A DNA stretch of 64,000 bases from Aquila chrysaetos chrysaetos (GCF_900496995.4 NC_044023.1:20282453-20346452); one strand, 5' to 3'. Counted from the first letter of the stretch, positions 25,833-39,290 are shown. The notes: generated from the sequence alone by a model not told the origin. Program-made: numbers and translations.

Positions 25833-27710
25833 GCTACTGAGAGCTATTTGAGATTAAATAATACTTTTTGACAGCTGGTAGGAAAAGGCCTGGTCCTGCA
25901 TTCATGCTTCCAATAGCATGCTGCTCCGTTCCCTTACTTGCATTGTAGAAGCATCCGAAAGCCCAGAGGGAGCCACGGGTCAGGGCTGGCAGGGGGACGG
26001 GGACGGCAAGGGGACGGCACCTGTGGGAAGAGCTGAGCCCTGACCTGCAGCATCAACGGGCTGGGGCGACAGCAAGATGCTCCCACGAGGTTCTCCCTTG
26101 CACCGTAATCCTCCGGCACTGCCTATGGCTCATGCCTGGGGGATTTTTGTAGGACAAGTGGGTTTCGTTTCCTCAGACGGAGGTCACCAGTCTCCATCTC
26201 ATGAGGACCCCAACTATTTTGAGGTGCAGCTCTGGCCCCCCCGCCACAGTCGGTGCCACTGGACTTTGGTGGGAGACGGCACCAGCTGCTGGGGGCTGCC
26301 CATGCAGACTCAGATCAAGACACCTGGGGGTTTTCCTGACAGAAACATGGCTTTGGGCAAAAATAAAATCATGTAATGCCCTCGTTTCCTCAGGGCTTTG
26401 GAGCATCCATAGGCTGAACAGGGCTAAGAGGGAGGCTGAGGTCTGCCCTGCAGCTCCCAACTTCTCCAAGGAGCAACAGCATCTTCCAGCTCCTGCTCCC
26501 TGGCCGTGCCCGGCCCTCAGGAAAGCCACCCCCACGCACCCACAGAAAACCCTCAGACTTCTCCTTCAGCAGGCTCACCCGCAAATCCATCCATAGCATT
26601 CTCCTTGGTTTCCAAACCCAGCGCCTCACCCCTTTCTTCTGGCCTGTCTGGGGAATGGCCCCTTTCTCCTGCAGTGCCCAGTATAGACAGTCCTCCCCAG
26701 GCTTGGGTTTCCCATTCAACCCTCCTTAGCATCCCCACCCCACTGCCCCTGCAAATATCGGGCACGTTCGTCAGACATGAAGTGATACATATATTCCAAC
26801 CCATTCATTTCCCCATGAAAGAACAACAATAAGCAGCACAGAATTAAAAATTGCTAAAGCAAGTCACACACGGCACCTTATAAAAGATGAACTGCCTGCC
26901 GTCCACTCTCCCCAAAAGGCAATGAAGCAGAAATTAAGGATGTGCAATTTTGCCATATTAACTTTGAGATTTTGTGCACTACAGAAGCCATCAGCAAGCA
27001 AGGAGGAGAGACGACAAGCACGAGCTGGCTGGGCATCTCCTGCTCAGAGCAGCAAAAGAAACTACAGCTTCTGGAGGTCTTTGCACATGCAGAGAAGCCA
27101 CTCTGCAGATAGTCCCACAGACTGGCAATCGCACTTCTGCATCAGGACCTCTCCTGTAATTGCAGCTCGTTAGATGTGTACCCAGTGGTCTTTAGTAGTT
27201 CAAAAATGTGATGGAAAAGAAAAAAAAAAAAAACAAAACTGGCAGGTGGCTTGAAAACTGAGAGAACATGCACTAAGAAAAGTCTGCAAATGCATGAGCA
27301 TATTAGAGGTGTGTATTTGGCTGGCAAGAAGCCTGCATGGGGTTGTAAGAAATGTTCTCCATCCTAGCAGTAAGAAAAAAAAAAAAACCTGAAAAGTGAT
27401 AGAGGAGGAAGAGACAGTTAAATTCCTTGCAAGAACCAGGGTGGGGAGGGGGGCACGCTTGGATAAGGACACAGGATTACATCCCACCTGTTCGTCCAGC
27501 TCCAAGAGGGAATCAGAGGCAGGTGCCCCCGCTGTATCCCGAGCTCCCACCTGGAAACCTGCACTAGTCCTCCAGAGGTGACCTTCCTGCTTCCAGCAAT
27601 TTGCACCGAGTGTTAATGAAGCCGAGGGGATTTGAAGCACGGGTTAGGAAAGCTTCACAAACACCTACCCTTTAAAATGCTTTCTCTTCTTCATCTTTTG
27701 CTATTCTCTT

Positions 27711-27727
27711 AAAAAAAAAAAAAAAAA
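27711..27727. repeat. Poly-A run (17)
   Basis: Simple homopolymer with no recognisable source element. Confidence 0.85.
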
Positions 27728-29509
27728 TCAAAATACATTACACATTAGATTACTAAATGAACAGAAAGCCTCAGGGCCTGGGAGCCCATATTCTAAATGA
27801 GGAAATCACAGCTGCCAAGGCCGGCCAGGACCAGTCCGTTAGCCTCAGGCTTTCCTAACGAGCGCTAACAACACTGCCAGGGTATACAACAGCAGCTGAG
27901 TTTTGGGGCCTGGATCTCAGCCCCCCATCTTGCACAGTTTGGGGAAGAGGTATCTTTGAGCGGTGGGGGAGGAGAGTTTGCAATGCGCTTCACCGAGCGG
28001 TGCGGCTCGGAGATGAGCGATGCTGGGTGGAAACAACAGGCTACAAAGGTGCTTTCCTATTTTAAAAAATCAGCATGCTGCAGGAAAGCCATGGGTTCAG
28101 CTGGCTGCTTCCCTTCTGTTTCAGGAGAGCCAGCCAGTGTATCGGATATTCATTCATTTTGGGCTAACTATCTTTTCCATTTCTGAACAGCTTCAATTTT
28201 CTTGATGTCTCGGGGAATGGTTTATGAGGAAATAGAGCCTTGAGGGCAGACAGATGGAGAAAAATCTCCCTTCTCACCAAATTGATCACTATAATCTTTC
28301 ATCTGCTCAGCGCAGACCCGGCCTGCCGGCATTCGGAGGTGCCACAGCTCTACTGGCGGAGCAGCCCGTCCGGCTGCGTGCTGCCTGCCGGTGCCGGTGC
28401 CGCTCGCTGCTTCCCCAGACCGAGACCTGGGAGGAGGATGGACGGCACAAACCCAAACCGTTTCACGTGACGGAAGGAAGAGGAAAGGAGATGGGGGGGA
28501 TTCAGATCCAAGGTCCCGCTCCGGTGCTGAGCAGCCTCAGGGCTTGCCCACAGACAGGACTCGCACCGATTTAATTGCTGCCCTTGCCCCCTCTCTCTGC
28601 TGTCCGGTGGCATAAAGGAACTTCACGTCACTACTGCTAATAATGAGGAAGAGAAACCTGCCGTCCTTATTATGAAACGCTTGTATAGCAATATATCCAT
28701 ACCGTGGGCTGTAACCAAAACTGTAATGGCAGCAGCAGCGAGACACTGTGGGATCTCCAGTGTTGGCGGAGCTCAAGAAGGGGTTAAATAAACAGCTGCT
28801 GGGAATGATTTTGACACAGATCTACCTGCCCGAGGGCAGGAAAACAAACCTCGCAAGCTCTGTTCCCTTCCCCTGTTCCCTGGTGCAATGACTTTATGGG
28901 TACAGTTTTCTGTCCCCAGTCCTGGAAGGTTCTGGGGATGATGAAAGTGTGACCAGCTCAAGCCGGCCACTGATGCACCAGTGGTAGAAACCATCTTCCC
29001 TCAAAGAGCAACCTCGGTTAGCTGGCACTGAGCAAAATAAATACGTAGAAGGGAACACACAAGGACAATCATGAGACACAAAATTTGACCAGGTCTGTAG
29101 GGAAGACAGCTGAGCTTATAGATACCAGCCTCCACACGACATAGTTCAAGTGCCTGCACCAAGATGCTCCAGGTGGAGCCGAGGTGACTCTTGACCGTCA
29201 CCTTTCTGGTCCTGAGACAGTTTCTCAATCCTCCTCCTCCCCGGGGCTCGCTTTTCACTTCCAGGCTGTCCGAGCTGCAGCCAGCTAACCCCCGGCGACC
29301 AGCGTGACAGGACATTTGCCCAGCCACGGGGAGGTTTCTTGCCAGGGTCCCCATCGGCAGAAGTTAGTGCAGACCTGGGGCGAACGTATTCGTAGGAGAC
29401 CTGTCGGGTGACACAGGCTCTGAGCAAACACCCAGCGGAGCCGTCCCGACAGCTCGTCCCCCCCGTGCCCTTCTCTCCTTTGGCTTGAGTCACTCCCATG
29501 ACTCTCAAT

Positions 29510-30170
29510 TAACATTTAAGGTTTCACTGAATAGCCGGCTGATTTATTTTCTTTCTCGGTCTGGTAATTTATGGAAATATATTCTTAAAAATCAAACAAA
29601 ATGCACTTTACTAATAGATGGGCCGTTCTCTGACATTTCACAGAGTAAATGAGCATTTTGTGCCCAGTGGCATGTTATCCCATGACTGAACCCCTATAAA
29701 GGGCTTCAAAAATATCTATTAGCCAAGCTCATTAGTTTAAATATCATTAAAATAAATTATATTTCTCTACACATAGGCCTCAAAGTGAATACTACTCTCA
29801 GTGGTTACAGGTCAAACATTCATTTACTCTAAGGACTCTTTGCGCTGAAAATAGAAAGGGTGTTAAAATTAGTTTACACAACTGCAGCAGTACAGAAGAG
29901 TCCTGGTACAGAAATGGATCTGCCCATGCCTCATTACTCAGTTTAAAAGCATTAATGTTGAATATGCAGAATTTATGACAGATTTTCTTTTCCGTAAGAG
30001 CCAACTTTGAAGTTTCCTGCTGGTTCTGCGAACATTAAAAAGATCTTTACCTTAATTGTACTGCTTTTTAGATTTATTCATGTATCCATTTAACCTGAGA
30101 CCCGTTTTAAGGGAATACTTTAAGGTGGATTTATTTTGATGTAGCTCAATTTCTCACGTTTCTGGTTTCA
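29510..30170. other. AT-rich block flanking the second CpG island
   Basis: Rich in ATTA and TTTAAA words with little coding potential, ending at a G13 run (30175-30187). Its texture resembles deeply conserved noncoding DNA, but conservation cannot be tested here. Confidence 0.3.
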
Positions 30171-30174
30171 GTTT

Positions 30175-30187
30175 GGGGGGGGGGGGG
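30175..30187. repeat. Poly-G run (13)
   Basis: Uninterrupted G run, prone to sequencing error. Confidence 0.85.
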
Positions 30188-30324
30188 AGGCTGGTTTGTT
30201 TGTTTTTCCATTGCTCACGCCAAAAAAATGAAACAAAAGTAGCCCCATCTCCACACAAACTGCACAGACTCAATTAGGCTGATTTAAACCACTCCCCGCT
30301 ACCCAGGACTGATTTACTGCCCTC

Positions 30325-30580
30325 TGCTAAGCCGCCGCGCCGCCGCCGCAGAGGAACTCCTCGCACGTCCCGCTGTGCCCTGACGCTCCCCCGTCTCCAC
30401 CAGCAGCTTTCCCTCGTGGTCCTGCTGCTCGTCCCAGCCCTCGCCCCGAGCCAGGACGCGGCGACGGGCTCGCTGGCGGCCGGCCGAGTCGCCCTCCTCG
30501 CACAACGAAGGGCGCGAACGAGGCACGTGCGTACGGGGATACCTGGAGACGGTCACAGCAACAGGCGGCGTACCTTCAAA
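30325..30580. promoter_or_regulatory. CpG-island-like segment, no gene assigned
   Basis: Very high CpG density (on the order of 40 in 260 bases by eye), beginning with CGC/CCG triplet runs at 30331-30352. It is flanked by AT-rich DNA on the left (29.5-30.17 kb) and mixed DNA on the right. On the minus strand CTCCAG|GTATCC near 30543 is a fair donor. One plus-strand frame reads a signal-peptide-like stretch (LSLVVLLLVPALAPSQDA) but has no ATG nearby and soon becomes Arg-rich. I do not call it a gene. Confidence 0.5.
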
Positions 30581-30801
30581 TCAGAGCCTGCATAACTGCA
30601 CCGCCTACCTGACTGCTCAACCCATAAACCAGTTATTTTGGAACAGCAGAGATGTGGCTGTTGATTTATGTTTTCATTGTTGTTGGCTTTGCTGAGGCCG
30701 GGCTGCCACAAGGGAGCATTTCCTTCTCTTTCTTGTCATACCTCACCAGCAGAGTTGTTTCCAAAACTCTGAATAGTTGCATTTTTGTTGGAATATGGAA
30801 G

Positions 30802-30834
30802 TTAATAGGATGCAGTTAATAGGATTAATAGGAT
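30802..30834. repeat. Decamer TTAATAGGAT, three copies
   Basis: Exact copies at 30802-30811, 30816-30825 and 30825-30834, the last two overlapping by one base. Confidence 0.7.
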
Positions 30835-33203
30835 CGCTAATGATGTAACTGAGGTGCGTGTGGTTGTACAGAGGTCACGCAACCCTTTCTCTGCTCTATT
30901 CGACCCCTCTACCATGGGTGATACAAGGGAGAGGAAATCTAGGGTGGTTCCAACGTCCCTGCACTGAATTTGCAGAACTAATAGTTACCGATGAATAATA
31001 GTGTCAAGGCAGAGTGCACACGGCAACCCACAAAGTGATTTTCACAGCCCTGTCCCAGCAGGCCCCTAACAGTCTGAAGCAACGAGGACCTTCGGCCAGG
31101 TGTTTTCTATGTCTCGAAAGAAAACCCTCCCAAAATGCCACACTACCCGAAGCGGGCAGTTATACCTCCAGCAGGTACCTGCACACCAGACCTGCAGCTG
31201 CCGTAACGCAAATTAGACAGCAGGCAGTTCTGAAATCTGGATCTCAGTCATCTCTGGAGTGAAAAAGTACATGTTATTACAAAAGCAATTTGTATGTTGC
31301 TATTCTCAAAGCATCACATGAGTTGTACTTTCCTTGTTAGCAGCACCTTGAGAACATTACTGCCAATGGAACAGAAATCCAGCATTAAGGTCCCCCTGTT
31401 AGGGCTATGACAGATTGCAGGGAGAAACAATGCGGTGATTGAGGACCTGGACTAATCACGCCAATTGATATAAATTACCATGTCAGCTATACCGTTGCCG
31501 CAGTCTGCAGGTTTACACCTCATTAAGCTTCCAAGTGCCAAATGAATCAACAGGGTTCAGCAGAACCATTCTTAATTAATTGTTGTAGCAACAGGGAAAA
31601 AGTAACGGAAGAAGAGAATCAGAACTTGCAGCGAAGACGGGCGGGTTTGCACAAACTGAAACTGCTTTTCCGATTTAGCATTTGAGATTAAAGACGCCCA
31701 CATACTAATCTCAGCCAGCAAATAACTGCCAGGGGCTGCTTTTGGACTAGGGTGGAGTGAAAATATAGGCTGGCTACTTGGAAAAGTTTTTCGTTGAGTT
31801 CTTCGGTTTGTTTTGCATAGCTCTTCGGGCCTCAACGTTTTGGTGCCTGTGAAGTCTCCCAGATTTGATTTCCCACCCCACCTGCAGCGGGCAGAGGCCA
31901 CTGCTGGGCACCTCAGCATCTCTTGGAGCCGAGGGAAATTTGCAGTTCAGCAGCTTATTTTTAAGTCTAAGCCAAACCCGTCCATTTTTTCCTATGTTCC
32001 CCAAAGCAAGATGCAAAACTTAACGGTGAGGGAGGAGGCCAGGAAAGCTGCGGTCTCACCTCTGGCAGAGCTCCCAGCCTCTTGCGCTATTGAATCTGCC
32101 GTGCCAGGCTGCTGTAAGGACACAGGTCAAGCTCGGGGGACAAAACATCAGCAGCCACAACCGAGTTTGAAAAGCAAAGGACTCTCCTGCCCCTCACCTG
32201 GGCTCGATGCCCTTGTCCTCGCAGGCGGCTCTCCTCCAGCGCACGGCAGAAAGTCTCGTCAAAGCCTGGAAGACCTGGAGCTCAGGGCGTGCTGCGGCAA
32301 ACACCAGCAAAGCCCGCGGGACCGCAGCATCTCCCGCGGCTGAACGCACAGCCAGCCTCCGCAAGACGCTTTGCTTCGACGCCTTTTTGCTGCATCTTTA
32401 GGATGGATTAAGCGCAGCCCCTGTGCTCCGTCGCAGGCGGCAAACGCGCGCCGTGCCTGCCCGCACAGCCCCGTGGCTGGGGTGCTCTCCCGAGCAGGAG
32501 CAAGGTCTCCAGACCGTCAGGACTGGCAGCAGATTTGGGTGCAGGCAGCAGGCAGGCAGCTGGGCAGCATCCAGCTCACCAGAGCAGGGTTACACCATCA
32601 CGCCAGCACGCTCACGGACCAAACCCAGCCGGGACTCCAGCGTGCGCAGCTCGCGCTCTCCAGGGGAGTTTTGTCTATCTTCGTCTCCCTGGCGTTCACA
32701 TCTGCTTACCGCGCAGCTTATAATTGCTTGTGTAATGCGATGGTCAGTTTAGCGCTCAAACCACATTTCCAGCGTTGAATGTCTACAGGTACTTACGTTT
32801 TCCCCATCGCTGTCAGTCATCCAGCCCATTTTCCCTAATCTGTAAAACATCCATCTCATATTTATATCACAGTGGGGCTTTGACAGCTACAGCTTGTAGC
32901 TGTCACTGTTCTCCAACGTTCAGGCCTAGTTACACTAGATCATCCAGTCACTCTATAGCATCGATTAACCTGTAATTTAAGTAATTTGTAAGTAAAATGT
33001 AAGTTTAAGACAAAAATAGATTTAGAACACAGATTTCACCTCTTCCATGCTTTTAACTGGGGAGCACCACTGCGTGGCAGGGATGTGTTACTATTCCCAT
33101 TTTAAGGGAAGCGAGGTGCCGGGAGCATAAGGGAGGTGCCCGTGGTTACTCAAGAAAACAGCAGCAGAGTAACGAGCCAAAATTACCCGTCGCCCATCCC
33201 GCA

Positions 33204-33222
33204 TCCTCCTCCTCCTCCTCCT
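33204..33222. repeat. CCT trinucleotide repeat
   Basis: About six CCT units followed by a T-rich tract, giving a polypyrimidine stretch. Confidence 0.8.
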
Positions 33223-34094
33223 CAACCCCTTTTTTTTCTTCTTTTGTGCCTGGGGTTGGATCCAGTGGAAATATCTGGCCAATTTCAGGGAACTCAGGGC
33301 TGTATTAAAATAACATTAGCAGCCAGGAAAACCCGATACTGCAACTCTAGACCTTTTTGCAGGGCCTGGTTAGGTCAGAGGCCCCCGGGGAAGGCAGACG
33401 TCGATCCCCGAACCGAGGCAACACGCTTGCAGCTCGGTGCTCCCAGCGCAACGCCTCCTGCGTTCCCATGTGCGCGAACACGTGCGTCAGGGTCTGTATC
33501 ACATTATCAATGAAATATCTTCCCATGACTTGCCAAAAATCCAAGAAATTCTTTTAAAAGACTGGTCTGGGACTTCACCCGCTTCCTCAGATTCATTCGA
33601 ATCATACCTCCTACCAACCTAATACATTGTTATTTACTTTGTCTTTTCCCCATATAAATCTATACAAAATTAATAAAGCTCACCATTCGTAAACAAGAAT
33701 GACCTTAAACAATATTTCTAAGCCTCAGAATTCCTGTTCTAGTAACTATGAGAATAAAAAAAAAATTTGCAGTTTGGTTTTGATAAAGTTTGGGCCAAAA
33801 ATATTTATTTACATTATAGATATTTTGTTCTCTTACATTTATTACTGCAATTAATGCAATAACATTTCCAGATTTGTTTTATTTTAAGGGATTTAAGGTG
33901 CAAATTGGAGGATTAGCAATCCAAACAGAATAGCAGGAACAGAAATAGGCTTCCAAGCCCATTTATAAACGGCTAATTGCCAAAGAGTCTCCCTTAACAG
34001 CGTTCTGCAGCAAAACAAGCGAGGAGCCCAACACTGGAAGGCAGGTTCTTGTGTGGAAAGTCACTTCACACCTCAATTACAGCTTCTGCCAGCC

Positions 34095-34110
34095 ACTTCA
34101 GATCTGAAGT
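34095..34110. repeat. Perfect 16-bp palindrome
   Basis: ACTTCAGATCTGAAGT is its own reverse complement. The flanking bases do not extend it. Confidence 0.9.
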
Positions 34111-34256
34111 ATGATGTTTTCTCTAGTGAGAGGATACCATTAGTGCAAGGAGCAGTTAGCACTGAGGCTGCGAACCATGCAGCACCCAGGGAAATCACCT
34201 TGCAGGGGGAACTCAGACTTTTGGTTTTAGCCACTTTGAAAAGCAAATTGATTAAA

Positions 34257-34268
34257 ACACACACACAC
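34257..34268. repeat. CA dinucleotide repeat
   Basis: Six CA-type units. Confidence 0.7.
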
Positions 34269-34452
34269 GCTTCCTTTGCCGCCTGTGCCAGATATTCATT
34301 GAGACCCCATCAGCTTTGCAGTTAGTAAGAAAAGTGTGATTTCAGGCTTTTCATTAGGGTCATTAAGAGCGTGGTATTAAGGTTCCACAAGCTTATTGTT
34401 TCAGCAATATAGAATAGGTTCAGGAAAGACATATCACTGTAATTATTCATAA

Positions 34453-34474
34453 CTCAAATCCTTAAGGATTTGAG
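34453..34474. repeat. Perfect 22-bp palindrome
   Basis: The left half CTCAAATCCTT is followed with no spacer by its exact reverse complement AAGGATTTGAG. It could form a cruciform or bind a symmetric dimer. Confidence 0.9.
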
Positions 34475-34600
34475 AGCATAATCACGTTAACATCAGTATC
34501 TTCTTGGAATAAAGATTTTTCCCAATTTTTACACAGTACTATTCCACTTACTCTCAGAGACCCTACATACCCTCCACTACCGTGACCGATGAAGTCTGCT

Positions 34601-37600
34601 GTCGGCTATCTGAAGACAAAAGGGAACTTTCCGCCGGCGCCCCACACCAAGTCCTTGCCTAATACTTCGGATCACAGAGGAATGACTGGAGCGCTGCCAG
34701 GCACCTCGGTTTAGTTTCATAGCTCTCGTAGATGATCCTCACAACTCTGACTTTGGTACAGCCTGCTGCATCACCGCGGATGAAGCCGTGATCCTTCCCA
34801 CGGCGAGCTCCCAGGCACACCACCGTTTCTGCTCCTGCCCCTTCGCCTCTGCCGTTTCCCAAAGCAGCAGGCACGGCGTTGCTTTGCAGGCCTGAGCAGG
34901 GCACAGGTACCGCAGAGTCTAGAAGAAAAGCACATTAAGTGTTATAACTTACACCAGGTCTCAGGGAGAGGCAATTTCAGCTCATTCATTTACCCCAGCT
35001 ATAGGGACCAGGCACAAACAGACCGGTCACGCAGGACAAGGGAAGATGATTGGAAGGATGGACCAAAATCTCAACTTTCTATTGCACTCTTGGTTATGGG
35101 ATCATTTCAGACAATTTAATTCCTAAATTAGTGACAGGACTAGCAACTCCTGAGTAACCTGCCAGGTACAGCAAAGTTAGGATATATCACATGGATACAA
35201 CCAAACCTGCACAGATGCACACTGTGCGTAACTCCTTGCAGCACTGTTCCAAAGCGCAGAGGCACACAAAAAAGTGCTAAGGCAATTTAAAACACAAAAG
35301 GATACACACCACGACTTAAACTTTGATAAGTCTTCCCCCTTCCTTCCAAGTGCATTATTCCCAGGACATTATAGTCCCTGCGCATCACTCGTTACGATGG
35401 CACGCAACACATTCTGGCCATTTTTTATTCCTCAGATATTTTCCAGTCGGACGAACAGACAAACTGATCTGATGAGTTACCCGCTTCCAGTTGTTAGCAG
35501 CCTAGCAGAAATCAGCAGGAGAGCGAGCAACATGTTACTCTATTGCCGCTATTGATCCACCAGCGATCCTGAAAGTGTGAAAGGGAGAAGCAGCTGTGGA
35601 GGCATTAAGCTACTTGTCCAGGACAGCAAACACTGAAAAGCAATGACAGCTCATCCCCGTGCTCTGCCTGGCACTCCCCACTCCGGCTCCGATGGTCCTG
35701 AGCAACTTCTTCCTAAATCCACAGTACAAAGTATTGCACTTGCTTTTTAGAATATCATCACTGACACCCAGATTTGCAGGCTCAGATGCTTTGACCTTGT
35801 CTGCTTTTACACTTGTACATTCAGATTTTAAAATTAATCATCTAATTCCAGATAACTGCTTTTAAATTTGGCCGAATGGGGCATGAATCTTGCTGAATGA
35901 GAAACACGGGTCCCTATAGTGAAATAGATTAAGCACTGCTACACTCCCCATTTTGTTTCGAGACTTCAGTTGCAATTGCCTGCTCTAATTTGAGATGGGA
36001 AGTCTCGCTATAGGGTAATTAAGCGCGCAACGAGCTCGGGAGAGCTGCCTGCCAGCACCTGGCAGTGGGATTCCCCTTCCAGAGGCACCTGCACTAAATG
36101 GTAATTCCTTCCCTCCATTTCCCACTTCACTCCCCGATGCTTCTCCCGGCAGCTCGGAGGAACAGATGGAGCAATCACCCTCCTCCTCTCCACAGAACGG
36201 ACCCCTGCTGCTACCCAGCGCCTTATGCAGTTGTAATACACATAATTAGGCAAATCAATGGACAATGCAGCATATTAGAGAAGGAGGAGTTACATCAAGG
36301 CAAAACATGAATCCCAATTTATTTACCGCAGGAAATGGGATATTTCTGCATAATTGCCAAAAATTGCGGACACGAGACGAAAAGTAATTACAGCCCTGGC
36401 AAGTAGGGTGCTGCAATCAGGTCACTACCTGGACTGTTTGGAGTACAGCTGAGGGGAGTTTGTTCTCATCTTGATATGCAGTTGATTTATGCCTTAAACA
36501 TCTCATTACCATTTATGAGTTATACTCCCAAATCTCTCACACATCCATAATCAGAGAATGATGCTTACTGCCATTCACCCTCCCACCGACTCCAGACCGA
36601 AAAGCACAACTGAAGGTTGCAAAATCCTTGTTGCCAGCAGCAGCCCTCCCTGCCCTTCATGGAAAGGCAAAGCTTGCATGGCAGAGGCCAAGCACACACA
36701 GCTGCTGTCTCCTGACAAAACCGGCTGCTGAACTTTCTCCTCCCGTCGCTCCCCAGGCACGGTTTTGTTTAAGGTCAATGCTGGCTCCGTCCTCCCTGCC
36801 CAGCAGCTTCTCTCCTCTCCTTCTTCAGCCCCTGCAGCTCCCACCCTGCAAAAGGCAGGAGATGGTGCGGTCTCACCGTATCCGAGTGGCAGAACAGAGG
36901 CATGGGAAATAAAATATATCGACCTAAAGAGCAGGCGTGCTGCCAGCAAGTGCCCTGCGAACGGGCGAGGCGATGAGGGGAGGGATGTACGGAGATGGGA
37001 CCTCCAAGAGCAAGTTAGCAGACGAGAAGGGGGGTTCTGCGCTGGAAGCGGGGTCGTGCACGGAGAAGAATGGTGCAAGCCAAATCACTGATGAGAGTGA
37101 GAGAGGCTATTACATTTCTGGGCTCTTCAAAGGTGATCTGCCTGCCAAGAGGAACCACCAGGGATCTGTTTCCCATGCTAGAAACAGTCTCGCACACGCA
37201 CAGTGGGTTTTATCCTGGTTTACTGACTCGAAGCAAGGTTACGCTCAGGGATCGCCTGAGAACAGGACCTTTGCAGAAGACAACCACCAAAGTATTGTTC
37301 AAGTGGTGATGAGACCTCAGAGATCCCCCTGAGCAGAGGGCTAAGAGGTCTGTTCTACAGAGGTATAGATACACAGTGGAACAGAGAGCCAAGCCTTCAG
37401 ACACAACCTTTTGTGGTTTTTTGTTTGTTTGTTTGTTTTTACGAGGTTTCTGGCATCTAATTTTGGCCAGGTTTGCCTAGTTTTCAGGGATTTAGAGGAG
37501 CAGTGATTCCACCTGGTGTGGGTGAGAACCGCAGCTCCCACAGCACCGATAGCCTTGAGTCAGACACTCGGATACCGATACACAGAAAGATATTTAAGAA

Positions 37601-38200
37601 TACATCAGAAATTGTAGATTCTAGCCTCTAGGCCTTGCTCAGCCCAAGTCAGTAGCAGAGGAAGAAGTCTCCGCTATCAGATTTGAGCTTTATTCCTTTT
37701 TACTATATTTCTGCATTCTTTTTCCAAAGTCTGGATCTTCCCGAGTCAGGCCCAGTACCTCTGTGAAACCAGGGAAAATGATTTGCAAAGTCACTCAGGA
37801 CATCAACAGCGAAGAGAGGGACTGGCCACTGAGCTCCTGGGGTTACTGGTTAGTGAGGTTACCACCTGGCTGACCTTGCTAGTTTATAAACCTGAAACTT
37901 TCTGTTCTTTTCCATGCTAATCACTAAACAGCAGTACCCGACTAAAGGAAGCTTCTCCCACAGAAATGACCGGCTGTCGGGTCAGAGCTGTCCTTTGTGG
38001 AGCTCTGCCAACATCTTAGTCCTCACCTAAGGGACACAGCTTTAGTTCTTGTCCTCAAGCATCCTCCAAAACGCCGCCAACTGCGCTCAATTGCATTGTG
38101 GCTTCTGAGTATGAGAAAAGGTTTAACGAAATGCAAACCAACATTACCAAATGCATTTCAGATACAATCTAAGTCGGGTCTCCAAATGCAGTACTTGTGA
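34601..38200. other. Gene-free interval, mixed composition
   Basis: Unassigned frames, the longest near 36.6-37.1 kb on both strands. A GTTT tetranucleotide repeat lies at 37423-37439. No recognisable domain. Confidence 0.5.
37423..37439. repeat. GTTT tetranucleotide repeat
   Basis: About four GTTT units. Confidence 0.75.
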
Positions 38201-39290
38201 AAATGGTACTCTTGCTTCTCCAAAACCTAATATAAAAATAGTATGATTTATGGGTACCACAATACTACATACCCAAATTTATTGTGTCAATGCAAAATCA
38301 TGCCTCACACATGCCCACATAACCACAGGCTGCAGCCCACTTACCACTAAAAAGGAGAGAAACAGATCCACGACAGGCTCAGAAGATACTTTAAAATTAG
38401 TGACTTGCGAAGACAACTGACACCAATACCATTTGTTTGTATGCTATAAAGGTGTAAATATCATCCACTGCTGAAACATTTAAGAAAAGTCTGCAAGTTC
38501 ACTTCAGACATTTCCCTGGGTGCTGCACCCTGCTCACCCTAGAGACCCCCGGGGTGGGGGTACTGTATTTGCTCTGCGTGTAAACGCTCAAGTACGACCA
38601 TAGCAATTCCATATTCATTTTGTTCTCCCAGCTTATCTTCTCACAGCTCTGGAGTGCATTCTTCCTTATCTTGGAGACAAATGGCCTCCATGGAGAGCTC
38701 TAAACAGCAGAGCTATTTATCTGTTTGACATGTGTTTCCCTGTTTGTTTTCTCCAGCCTTGAGACAGTCAGCTTAGGCTTTGACAATATTCAGCTGTGTC
38801 AACGGCAGAGGGTTGCCTGGCCCCTTCACTCCAGTGCTATGAATCAATTTCTTTGCCATGTTTGTCATTTACTGTAGTAAATCAAGTCTAATCGATGCTT
38901 TCTTCTTTTGATATAGAGCAAGGCCTTTACAAAACTTTTCAGAAAGCTGGCTGGAATTAAAAAAAGATGGGGGTGGGGAAAGAAATCAATTATTTAATCA
39001 ATTCAGCACTGATTTTTTCTTTGGGGAAAGAAATGAAAAGGTGGCAATGTCCTGTGGGTGACACTGTCCCCATGGACAAGGACAAAAAAAAGTTTTGTTT
39101 CTCTACTGATTGTTTCCAGTATTTCACCTGTTGCTTTTAACACCTTATTCTTAAAGCACTACGTGAACCTGTGTCTCCCTGTCTAACGTGACTTCATCTC
39201 CTTTCAGAGCCAAATCCTGAATGCAAAGGACTCCCCCCCTCCACACACACACACACCGTGTTGCCCCCGTAGTCCTGCCAAGCAGCAGAG
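38201..39290. other. Gene-free AT-rich interval without long frames
   Basis: No 60-codon frame on either strand. It ends with a CA repeat (39242-39256). Nothing else was identified. Confidence 0.5.
39242..39256. repeat. CA dinucleotide repeat
   Basis: Seven CA units after a C run. Confidence 0.75.

Larger units (their letters stand above)
24101..29500. other. Gene-free interval, mixed composition
   Basis: GC-rich pieces (25.05-25.50, 25.95-26.75, 28.30-28.50 kb) alternate with AT-rich ones. A CAA-type repeat is at 25804-25832, and A runs at 27220-27233 and 27711-27727. Frames on both strands are unassigned. Confidence 0.5.
30600..33580. other. Gene-free interval, mixed, GC-rich from 32.0 kb
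   Basis: Unassigned overlapping frames around 31.8-32.8 kb on both strands, and a CCT repeat at 33204-33222. No domain or convincing exon was recognised. Confidence 0.5.
33590..34600. other. AT-rich block with two perfect palindromes; candidate regulatory DNA
   Basis: Contains a forkhead-type TATTTAC (33806-33812) and ATTA-rich words, with a 16-bp and a 22-bp perfect palindrome about 350 bases apart. One 90-codon frame (34053-34325) is unassigned. Confidence 0.3.

Noticed and set aside
30380..30590. Plus-strand frame with a signal-peptide-like stretch in the CpG island
   Set aside because: No ATG upstream in frame within reach, and the rest is Arg-rich and ends quickly. GC-rich DNA often yields Leu/Val/Ala runs.
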